Positions 1-7,053 of a stretch of 10,672 nt of DNA are shown piece after piece. Where the stretch lies: positions 1 to 10,672 of the forward strand of contig JALRDM010000034.1 of NCBI GenBank assembly GCA_023262195.1. Reading direction: 5' to 3'. The stretch's first letter is position 1, and every line of letters starts with the position of its first letter. Position numbers and translations under genes: made by a program. Source of the stretch: Salibacteraceae bacterium. Its GTDB lineage: Bacteria; Bacteroidota; Bacteroidia; Flavobacteriales_G; Salibacteraceae. Below the pieces are notes generated by a model. The model was not told where the DNA came from, did no database searches, and saw only the letters and a list, made by a program, of their open reading frames with translations.

Positions 1-101
1 TCACATTTCTCTTGCGTAGCCTTCAAATCATTGTACTGTTTTGATGGCACGCATGATGCCGACACGAAAATCATCAGGAGGGCAACTGGTAAATGCTTCA
101 T
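1..101 (-). CDS. N-terminus of a lipoprotein, possibly OmpA-family (partial, runs off left edge)
   Basis: Reading the minus strand from the ATG at 101-99 gives 33 codons without a stop to the window edge. The peptide begins MKHLPVALLMIFVSASC: a basic residue, a hydrophobic core and a lipobox-like S-A-S-C with the acceptor Cys at residue 17, which is a lipoprotein signal peptide. The mature start (CVPSKQYNDLKATQEKC) is polar and looks helical, possibly the start of a coiled coil. Bacteroidota lipoproteins that begin this way often carry a coiled coil and a C-terminal OmpA peptidoglycan-binding domain. That family assignment is inference, because the diagnostic part lies outside the window. A good promoter element (122-129) sits 20 bp upstream, which supports this start. 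The gene is divergent from the large outer-membrane gene at 263. Confidence 0.72.
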   Translation of the reverse strand, partial: MKHLPVALLMIFVSASCVPSKQYNDLKATQEKC

Positions 102-121
102 AGTCTTTAAATTGCTTTTTA

Positions 122-129
122 CAAAGCTA
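122..129 (-). promoter_or_regulatory. -7 promoter element TAnnTTTG for the left-edge lipoprotein
   Basis: On the minus strand the bases read TAGCTTTG, an exact match to the Bacteroidota primary-sigma -7 consensus TAnnTTTG. It lies 20 bp upstream of the lipoprotein ATG, implying a short leader. No clear -33 TTTG/TTG is seen at the usual distance, so the assignment rests on the -7 element and its position. Confidence 0.5.
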
Positions 130-262
130 GCGGTGTGTAGAGCGTTGACGTGGGGCAGTAGCAGTACTTATAAACACCAGCTTATGAAATGCAAAGGGTC
201 AGTTTCATCGCCCTGCAGCTGAAAGAAATTCATGTCAGGTTCGTTATTAATGGATTCTGCGG

Positions 263-3200
263 ATGTTTGTAGACATTGCCGGATTAGGATCTAGAGTGGC
301 GCACCTCAATACCCATAAACCAGTCATAACCATATTATTCCGATTTGTATTGGTGATAATGATGGTGGCATCTATGTGCGAGACTGTGTCTGCGCAAGAC
401 TTATACAAACAGATAAGCCTCACTTTGAATGGCGATACCACCCAGCTAGATACGAATAGCATTTTGCCAGAATCGTTCGAATTGACAGGGTTACAAGCCG
501 AGGACTACCACGTTGATTTTGCCAAGGGAATAATCATTTTAAAAAATAAAGACCTGTCACTGCCCATCGAAGTAGAAGCAACATTCCAAACCTTTCCATT
601 TAATTTTTCTAAGACATACAGCAATAAATCAACAGATCTAATTACTCAACCCGATCGCATTTACGACCCATTTCGGTCTACCGGCACCAACTCAAATGAA
701 AAGCTACTTGATCTTGGTGATTTGGAGAAACGCGGTAGTGTGTCGCGAGGTATCACTGTTGGCAATAATCAGAGCCTTGGAGTTAACTCGAGTTTGAATT
801 TACAGCTAAGCGGTAGGCTCAATGAGCGATTTAGCCTACTGGCTGCAATAGCTGACGAGAACGTTCCCATTCAGCCGGAAGGAAATACACAGCAATTGCA
901 GGACTTTGACCAAGTGTATCTGCAAATCTTTGATGATAAAAATAGAATCACAGCTGGTGATTTTCAGGTTCGAAACGATGGGGGATATTTCATGCAGTTC
1001 AATAAGCGGCTTCAAGGTGGACGATATGAAACGCAGTTTTTTCCAGTAAAAGGAGACACTACTAAAAGGATCAGTGCGGACGTAAGTGGGGCAGTATCAA
1101 GGGGAAAATTTGCTCGACAGACCATTCAGGGGGTCGAGGGTAACCAAGGTCCATATCGACTCGATGGTGCGGAGGGTGAACGCTTCGTTGTAATTCTTTC
1201 AGGTACGGAACGAATCTATCTGGATGGCAAGCTACTTGTTCGAGGCCAAGAAAATGACTATGTCATTAATTACAACACTGCCGAGTTAACGTTCACGGCC
1301 AAAGTTCCCATTACCAAAGACCGAAGAATTGTTGCCGAATACCAGTATTCTGACCGCAATTATGCACGCTCACTTATCTACTCTGGCACTCAGTATAATT
1401 CCAAAAAGCTCGATTTACAAGTTGGGATATATTCTGAGAAAGATTCGCGAAATCAACCATTGCAACAGTCGTTAACCGATGAGCAAAAAACCGTGTTAAC
1501 ATCTATTGGCGATAGTTTGGATGATGCCGTGGCATCCAGTGTTGATACCGCGCAGTTTACGGAAAGCCAACTGCTATACCGATTAAGAGATAGCACATAT
1601 TTTGATCCTGTATTGGACGATAGCGTTACCGTCAACGACATTCTTGAATACTCCACAAATCCTGAATTAGCCAATAGAAAAGCAGCATTCTCTGAAGTGG
1701 GTCAAGGCAATGGCGATTATGTGCGAGGTGCGCAGCTAGCCTTTGGGTATGTATATGATTGGGTCGCGCCCATTGGTGGTGTGTCTCAGGGAAACTTTGC
1801 ACCCGTAATCTTACTGGTGACACCAAAACAACGCCAGATGGTTTCGGTTGCTGGAGAATATCGAGTCAACAAGAATATAGTGATCAATGCAGAGTGGGCG
1901 GGCAGCCAATACGACCTTAATACATTCAGTCCTTTAGATGGCTCGGACGACTTGGGTATGGCTGGAAAATTCGTTGTGGAAGGAAATCAGCCACTTTCTG
2001 AGTCATGGAAGGTAATTGGTGGGGTTGATTATGAGCACGTGAGCCGAAATTTTCAAGAAATCGAGCGTTTTCGCCCGGTAGAATTTGATCGGGACTGGAA
2101 CATTAGGTCGCTAAACTTTAATGACAATCAAAACATCTTGGGAGCAAAAGTTGGGCTTGCACAGAAGGATGGAATTACAGCTCTGTACGGGGTGAAATCC
2201 TTTACCGCAGAAGATGCATTTACCGGCATACAAAACTCAGCCGATATTCGATCAGATTGGGATCGCTTGTCTGGTTTTTATTCTGCTAGCTTGACCAATC
2301 AAGATGGAGAGCGACTCAAAGCCGATTTTTATCAGCACAATTCCCAAATCAAGCTGCCGTTTTGGAAGGTTCAGCTTGGCTATAAAGACGATTTTGAGCA
2401 GAACAGAAGGTTTGATCCCAAGGCCGATACGCTTAATGATTTGAGCTATCAGTTTTGGGAGTGGGAGGCCTCCATTGCGAACGAAGATAGTGCCGAAAAC
2501 AGGCATAAACTGAGCTATGCGGAGCGCACCGATTGGCTAAACCGTCAGCAGTCGCTTACAGAAGCCACGTTTGCTAGAATTTACGGCTATGCCATGGAGC
2601 TCAACAAAATGAAGCAATCACGCTTTGCCGTTCGGGTTAATTATCGAACGCTTGAAATTCGAGATACCACCATTACTACTCAGGAGCGAGAAAACACGTT
2701 AATATCCAGATTAGAGTATTCGTTTAGAGCCTTTCGTGGGGTTGTAAATTCCTCCACATTCTATGAGATTGGTTCTGGTTTAGAAAATCGAAGAGAGTTT
2801 ATCTATCTAGAAACTACTCCTGGACAAGGTACTCATATTCATGTGGACTACAATGAAAATGGGGTGAAAGAACTGGGCGAGTTTGAGCAAGCCATTCAAG
2901 CCGACCAAATTGCCAGTGCCAATTTCATTCGAGTTTTTGTTCCAACCAATGATTACATCCGGGCATTTACCAATCAATTCAGTCAAACCCTGTTTTTAAG
3001 GCCGTCAGCCGTGTGGGCGAGTAAAAAGGGCGTGAGAAAATTGGTCAGTCGCTTTTCTGACCAATTTACTTACAGCTCTGATCGAAAGAATCTAGAGCTA
3101 CCTTTCATAGAGCAGTTTAACCCATTCCTATTAGATATCGAAGACACCTTGCTTCAGTCGGTCAATTCAAACCTTCGAAACATCTTCTATTTCAACCAGA

Positions 3201-3826
3201 GCCATCCAGTGTTTGGTGCAGAGTTTAACTATCAAAGAACTAATGGCAGGAATTTCTTGACCACAGGATTTGAGTCACGGCTGGTGGAGCGCACGGGTCT
3301 TGGATTTCGCTGGAATTTTGCGCAGGCACTTGGGCTTGAAGCTCGGGGAGAACAGGGATCAAAAATCACGCGATCTAACGCTGTCGTACTGAGCAATAGA
3401 AACTTCAATATCTTTTTTCAAGAGGTTGAGCCGAGATTGAATATTCAGCCTGGCACGCTTTGGAGGATGAGCTTTCTTTTCACCTATAAAGAACAATTTA
3501 ACCGTGTCCATCCTGTCGATGGTGCCCCTAGAGAGCGATCCATTAACCGAAAAACCGGAGTTGAGTTTACCTTGAGTACACCCGAGAAAGGAAGTTTATT
3601 GGTGAACGGAAACCTAATCCAGATTAGCTATTCTGGACGCCCCGACAGCCCTGTTGGATTTGAGATGTTAGATGGTCTTCAGACTGGGCTGAATGGAACT
3701 TGGGGCGTTTCCTATCAACGAACGCTGGCCAATAATCTTCAGTTGAGCATTAATTATAATGGAAGACAGTCACCGGGCATCCCAGTGATACACACGGGAG
3801 GTGTACAAGCAAGGGCGTTTTTCTAA
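263..3826 (+). CDS. Large outer-membrane beta-barrel protein, Bacteroidota-specific, function unknown
   Basis: This 1187-aa protein has a long N-terminal export signal: hydrophobic segment about residues 20-38, likely cleavage after VSA (residue 44). It ends in ...RAFF, and a terminal Phe is typical of barrels inserted by the BAM machinery. Most of the chain is alternating polar/hydrophobic beta strands. Family hallmarks are GSVSRGITVGNN (158-169), QPEGNTQQLQDFD (204-216), a YLDGKLL...DYVINY module (about 319-345), and PGQGTH followed by the calcium-loop-like DYNENGVKELGEFE (853-875). I recall this combination from large Bacteroidota proteins annotated as hypothetical; it somewhat resembles parts of the gliding/T9SS protein SprA but is about half its size. 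No enzyme motif is visible. The start is uncertain: ATG codons 33-34 would leave no charged n-region, so 263 is preferred. It overlaps fbp convergently by 4 bp. Its role could be transport, secretion or structural. Confidence 0.85.
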   Translation: MFVDIAGLGSRVAHLNTHKPVITILFRFVLVIMMVASMCETVSAQDLYKQISLTLNGDTTQLDTNSILPESFELTGLQAEDYHVDFAKGIIILKNKDLSLPIEVEATFQTFPFNFSKTYSNKSTDLITQPDRIYDPFRSTGTNSNEKLLDLGDLEKRGSVSRGITVGNNQSLGVNSSLNLQLSGRLNERFSLLAAIADENVPIQPEGNTQQLQDFDQVYLQIFDDKNRITAGDFQVRNDGGYFMQFNKRLQGGRYETQFFPVKGDTTKRISADVSGAVSRGKFARQTIQGVEGNQGPYRLDGAEGERFVVILSGTERIYLDGKLLVRGQENDYVINYNTAELTFTAKVPITKDRRIVAEYQYSDRNYARSLIYSGTQYNSKKLDLQVGIYSEKDSRNQPLQQSLTDEQKTVLTSIGDSLDDAVASSVDTAQFTESQLLYRLRDSTYFDPVLDDSVTVNDILEYSTNPELANRKAAFSEVGQGNGDYVRGAQLAFGYVYDWVAPIGGVSQGNFAPVILLVTPKQRQMVSVAGEYRVNKNIVINAEWAGSQYDLNTFSPLDGSDDLGMAGKFVVEGNQPLSESWKVIGGVDYEHVSRNFQEIERFRPVEFDRDWNIRSLNFNDNQNILGAKVGLAQKDGITALYGVKSFTAEDAFTGIQNSADIRSDWDRLSGFYSASLTNQDGERLKADFYQHNSQIKLPFWKVQLGYKDDFEQNRRFDPKADTLNDLSYQFWEWEASIANEDSAENRHKLSYAERTDWLNRQQSLTEATFARIYGYAMELNKMKQSRFAVRVNYRTLEIRDTTITTQERENTLISRLEYSFRAFRGVVNSSTFYEIGSGLENRREFIYLETTPGQGTHIHVDYNENGVKELGEFEQAIQADQIASANFIRVFVPTNDYIRAFTNQFSQTLFLRPSAVWASKKGVRKLVSRFSDQFTYSSDRKNLELPFIEQFNPFLLDIEDTLLQSVNSNLRNIFYFNQSHPVFGAEFNYQRTNGRNFLTTGFESRLVERTGLGFRWNFAQALGLEARGEQGSKITRSNAVVLSNRNFNIFFQEVEPRLNIQPGTLWRMSFLFTYKEQFNRVHPVDGAPRERSINRKTGVEFTLSTPEKGSLLVNGNLIQISYSGRPDSPVGFEMLDGLQTGLNGTWGVSYQRTLANNLQLSINYNGRQSPGIPVIHTGGVQARAFF

Positions 3827-4794
3827 AGGTTGCCAAGCGCCTCGTCCATCATGATTGGGCTGCCCACATAGAATGGACATCGTTGATGCAGTTCGGTAGG
3901 TTTTATCTCAAGAATATCTTGCAGACCATCGGATCCTCGGCCACCAGCATTCTTCGCAAGAAAACTCATGGGGTTGCATTCGTATAGGAGCCTTAGTTTG
4001 CCTTTTGGTGAATCAGTGGTAGCCGGGTAAACGTAAATCCCACCCTTTAAAAGATTCCGATGAAAGTCTGCAACCAGTGAACCTATATATCTGCCGGTAT
4101 ACTTCCGCTTACCGTTTTCTCCACGCTTGTCTTTGCAGTGTTGCGCGTATGCCTTCAACTCGGGGTTGAAATCATCCAAGTTTACCTCGTTGATGGAGTA
4201 GACCTTTCCATCTTCTGGAAATGACACAGACTTTTTATAGAGATAATAGTCTCGATCCTCAGGATTGAGTGTAAACATGTGTGTGCCATTTCCGGTCGAG
4301 AAAACCAATTGCGTACTTACGCTGTAAGTCACGTATCCCGAGGCCACTTGGTGTATTCCCGCTTGTAAGAAGTCTTTGTCAGAAAGATTTTCTCCTGCTG
4401 GAGTCAAGCGCTTGTATATCGCAAAGATGGTCCCGATCGCCACATTCACATCAATGTTCGATGAACCATCAAGAGGGTCAATCATCACAACGTATTCTCC
4501 AGTAAGCGATTCGTCAAATTGCAGTGCATGGTCCTGCTCTTCACTGGCCATACCTGCTACTGACCCGCATAACCTAAATTCCCTTATAAAGCACTCATCG
4601 GCATAAACATCTAGCTTTTGTTGTTGCTCGCCTTGAATATTCTCCGATCCTTTTGCGCCAAAAATATCCGCCCCTAAACCCGCTCGACTCACTTCATTTT
4701 GCACCGTTACCGATGCTTTATGTATGGCTTCAAAGATCGAAGCTAGGTTTGGACTAACGTTTTCTGAATTGAGAAATGAGCTCAGACTTGTCAT
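3823..4794 (-). CDS. fbp: Fructose-1,6-bisphosphatase, class I
   Basis: The 323-aa cytosolic enzyme hydrolyses fructose 1,6-bisphosphate to fructose 6-phosphate and phosphate, the committed step of gluconeogenesis. Its length is normal for class I. Visible motifs, in order, are GEQQQKLDVYA (55-65), the metal-binding acidic pair in SEEQD (E85, E86), the core MIDPLDGSSNIDVNV (104-118, with D106 and D109 as metal ligands by analogy with the mammalian enzyme), and the family active-site signature GKLRLLYECNPMS (265-277, with K266 and E272). All key residues are present. The gene starts one base after the stop of the upstream 310-aa gene (TGA-C-ATG), so translation is probably coupled and both share a transcript. 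No separate promoter or Shine-Dalgarno is seen. Its TAG stop interlocks with the TAA of the convergent outer-membrane gene. Confidence 0.97.
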   Translation of the reverse strand: MTSLSSFLNSENVSPNLASIFEAIHKASVTVQNEVSRAGLGADIFGAKGSENIQGEQQQKLDVYADECFIREFRLCGSVAGMASEEQDHALQFDESLTGEYVVMIDPLDGSSNIDVNVAIGTIFAIYKRLTPAGENLSDKDFLQAGIHQVASGYVTYSVSTQLVFSTGNGTHMFTLNPEDRDYYLYKKSVSFPEDGKVYSINEVNLDDFNPELKAYAQHCKDKRGENGKRKYTGRYIGSLVADFHRNLLKGGIYVYPATTDSPKGKLRLLYECNPMSFLAKNAGGRGSDGLQDILEIKPTELHQRCPFYVGSPIMMDEALGNL

Positions 4795-4795
4795 G

Positions 4796-5728
4796 TCAAT
4801 TTTTGCGCAAAGGTGGTAAATCTGGAAGGGTAATTTTTGCAGACTTCTTTTCCTCTGGCGACTTTTCTGGATTCAGACCCGCCTTTAAAAATCGATAGCT
4901 GTCTAGAGTATATATAACTTCATAACCCAGGGGCAGAATCTCATCGGTAATGATTTCTGTGAGTTCATTTTTTAAGGAGCTGAAATAACGTTTTTTGATT
5001 AACGAGTAAAGCTCGTTCCCATCGCTATCAAATACTGTAAAATGTGCTATGATCACACGGTCATAATTGTCGGATTCATAAGCCTGTTGATTGGCGGCTG
5101 CATTAAGCAAGTTCAACTCGTTAATGGAGATATAATAATCTACATTATACTTTGGCGTTAAGGAGTCAAAGAGAATAGGATTAACCACTTTGGCTTTGGT
5201 GATGAGTTCTCTATGATCAGCCACGCTTACCACCTCTCCGCGTTCAATTCTCGCACCTGGTTCGTCCGTTTGCTCTACATTGGACTGAAGCTTCTCCCAA
5301 TAGTTGGCCAACCTGCTTTTAAAGTTTTGATCATCCTTAATCACAGGCGGTTCGTATGGTTTTACAGAAGGCGCAATTACTTTGTAGAAGAAGTCGAGAT
5401 CATGGTTGAGTGACGCATCATCAGCGTGTAAGTTGACATAATCATTGTGCTCCTTAGCAGCAATGATTATTGCATTATCAAGCCCTTTTCTGAAAAATCC
5501 ACGCGTATGCTGGAAGGTGTAATTAGTCCCTTCTGCGATGTATCGATCAATTTCACTCATGTATTGGTCTGGATGAAAGGGTGTAACCAAAATAATTGGG
5601 CGCTCTAATAACGCGATTGAATCGCGATAAAATCCAAGATAAAGCGAGTCATTCGTGGGCCCATATGGGGATTGAGCAAGTCCAATAGCCGAGTAAACGA
5701 TGAGCACTAATGCATATACAAACTTCAT
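4796..5728 (-). CDS. Uncharacterised exported protein in operon with fbp
   Basis: I do not recognise this 310-aa protein. It begins with a clear Sec signal peptide (MKFVYALVLIVYSAIGLAQ, likely cleavage after A18) and lacks a lipobox, so it should be periplasmic or surface-associated. There are no further membrane segments. The mature part is mixed alpha/beta: RPIILVTPFHPDQYMS (43-58) early, a charged stretch in the middle, then a block around YYISINELNLLNAAANQQAY and a helix-strand run to about residue 270. The C-terminal tail (PEKSPEEKKSAKITLPDLPPLRKN) is charged and Pro-rich, probably disordered. No catalytic signature is apparent. It directly precedes fbp with one base between them and has no convincing promoter of its own in the 151-bp gap upstream. 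An envelope protein sharing a transcript with a cytosolic gluconeogenic enzyme gives no obvious functional clue. Confidence 0.88.
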   Translation of the reverse strand: MKFVYALVLIVYSAIGLAQSPYGPTNDSLYLGFYRDSIALLERPIILVTPFHPDQYMSEIDRYIAEGTNYTFQHTRGFFRKGLDNAIIIAAKEHNDYVNLHADDASLNHDLDFFYKVIAPSVKPYEPPVIKDDQNFKSRLANYWEKLQSNVEQTDEPGARIERGEVVSVADHRELITKAKVVNPILFDSLTPKYNVDYYISINELNLLNAAANQQAYESDNYDRVIIAHFTVFDSDGNELYSLIKKRYFSSLKNELTEIITDEILPLGYEVIYTLDSYRFLKAGLNPEKSPEEKKSAKITLPDLPPLRKN

Positions 5729-5805
5729 AAAGTCGAAATTATTCTGATAGAGTTTTAGAAAAAGGGCTGTATGGAATGATTAGCAACAGTGAAGTGTGCA
5801 ATTCG

Positions 5806-5828
5806 AATGATCTTTATCACCAATCATT
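5806..5828. repeat. Inverted repeat AATGAT-N11-ATCATT at the hmgA promoter (possible operator)
   Basis: AATGAT at 5806-5811 is the exact inverse of ATCATT at 5823-5828, a dyad with an 11-nt spacer. A third copy in direct orientation lies at 5775-5780, 31 bp upstream. The right half overlaps the putative -33 TTG of the hmgA promoter, where a regulator would interfere with or contact polymerase. The sequence is AT-rich, so chance is a real alternative and no regulator is identified. Confidence 0.3.
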
Positions 5829-5856
5829 GTAAAGCCTCTCCTACTTTCTAACTTTG
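5827..5856 (+). promoter_or_regulatory. Promoter of the hmgA-hppD operon (TTG-N19-TAACTTTG)
   Basis: TAACTTTG (5849-5856) is an exact match to the Bacteroidota -7 consensus TAnnTTTG. A TTG at 5827-5829 lies 19 bp upstream, a suitable -33 distance. The element ends 23 bp before the hmgA ATG, giving a short A-rich leader with no Shine-Dalgarno, which is usual for this phylum. It is the best promoter in the window. Confidence 0.65.
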
Positions 5857-5879
5857 CTTACAACTTGTAACTAAAACAT

Positions 5880-7037
5880 ATGCCTTTTTATCACAGCCTC
5901 GGTAAGATACCTTCAAAGAGACACACACAGTTTCGACAAGAAAATGGAGAGCTTTATCAGGAACAGCTTTTTGGCACCATCGGTTTTGATGGAATGTCGA
6001 GCAACCTATACCATGTGCACGCTCCAACACGTGTGACCAACGTTGGAGATTCTATCAGTATGGCGCCAGAGATTGCCGTGGAGAATAATATGAAATCGCG
6101 AATGCTGAAAGGTTGGGAAGTTCAGTCAAAAAGCGATTACTTAGAAAGTCGGGTACCGGTTTTGGTTAACAATGATGTTCAACTCATTCTTTCTGCGCCA
6201 ACATCATCACTACGCGATTACTTTTACAAGAACACTGATGCCGATGAGTTGATTTTTGTGCATAAGGGGACCGGTAAATTGAGAACACACCTCGGTAATA
6301 TTCCATTCAAGTATGGAGACTATCTGCTTGTTCCGCGCGGTATGATTTATCAAATAGAATTCGATGGATCTGACAATCGACTTTTTATTACCGAGTCCAG
6401 ACAACCCATTTATACCCCAAAGAAATATCGGAATTGGTTCGGCCAGCTATTAGAGCATTCACCCTTTTGTGAGCGCGATCTGCGACCACCAAGCGAACTG
6501 GAAACGCATGATGAGAAAGGAGAATTCATAATGAAGGTCAAAAAACAAGACGCTCTGCATACCATTACTTATGACCGCCACCCATTCGATGTGGTGGGTT
6601 GGGATGGATTCAACTTTCCATATGCTTTCAGTATTCATGATTTTGAGCCCATTACTGGAAGGATTCATCAACCTCCTCCCGTGCACCAGACCTTTGAGAC
6701 CACTGCGTTTGTAGTATGCTCTTTCGTGCCTAGATTATATGACTATCACCCAAAATCCATTCCGGCACCCTATAATCACAGTAACATTGACTCTGATGAA
6801 GTATTGTACTATGTGGATGGCGACTTTATGAGTAGAAACCATGTGGAGAAAGGCTATATTTCATTACACCCAGCGGGGATACCGCATGGTCCTCATCCAG
6901 GTGCCATGGAACGAAGTATAGGTCAAGAAAAAACGGAAGAGCTGGCAGTAATGGTAGATACCTTTGCCCCTTTGAAGATTACCAAGCAGGCGCTTGGAAT
7001 CGATGATGAAACCTATTGGAAAAGCTGGATAGATTAA
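5880..7037 (+). CDS. hmgA: Homogentisate 1,2-dioxygenase
   Basis: This 385-aa cytosolic non-haem Fe(II) enzyme opens the ring of homogentisate with O2 to give 4-maleylacetoacetate, the third step of tyrosine degradation. The N-terminal half contains QEQLFGTIGFDGMSSNLYH and a cupin-like stretch (DELIFVHKGTG ... GDYLLVPRG). The C-terminal half holds the iron site: H300 in YNHSN, E307 in SDEVLYY, and H336 in HPAGIPHGPHPG, with H330 as second-shell His by analogy with the human enzyme (H335, E341, H371, H365). The protein is shorter than the human and Pseudomonas type (about 430-445 aa), and its first His-Glu spacing is one residue longer; I recall this form from Bacteroidota and some Gram-positives. 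The start is supported by the promoter at 5827-5856 and by conserved-looking sequence from residue 1. It is the first gene of an operon with hppD, 16 bp downstream. Confidence 0.95.
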   Translation: MPFYHSLGKIPSKRHTQFRQENGELYQEQLFGTIGFDGMSSNLYHVHAPTRVTNVGDSISMAPEIAVENNMKSRMLKGWEVQSKSDYLESRVPVLVNNDVQLILSAPTSSLRDYFYKNTDADELIFVHKGTGKLRTHLGNIPFKYGDYLLVPRGMIYQIEFDGSDNRLFITESRQPIYTPKKYRNWFGQLLEHSPFCERDLRPPSELETHDEKGEFIMKVKKQDALHTITYDRHPFDVVGWDGFNFPYAFSIHDFEPITGRIHQPPPVHQTFETTAFVVCSFVPRLYDYHPKSIPAPYNHSNIDSDEVLYYVDGDFMSRNHVEKGYISLHPAGIPHGPHPGAMERSIGQEKTEELAVMVDTFAPLKITKQALGIDDETYWKSWID

Positions 7038-7053
7038 AACGAATGAAGACAAA

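Noticed and set aside
145..174. E. coli-like sigma-70 promoter TTGACG-N18-TATAAA ahead of the outer-membrane gene
   Set aside because: The match is good for proteobacteria, but Bacteroidota primary sigma factors use TTTG/TAnnTTTG, and the site is AT-rich enough to occur by chance. Not called without a mapped transcript start.
31..222. Plus-strand open frame of 63 codons at the left end
   Set aside because: Its sequence has no protein-like character and it overlaps, in antisense, the lipoprotein start, which has a signal peptide, lipobox and promoter element.
5734..5741. TAATTTCG on the minus strand, one mismatch from the -7 consensus, before the 310-aa gene
   Set aside because: It ends only 5 bp before the ATG, so transcription would begin at or inside the start codon.
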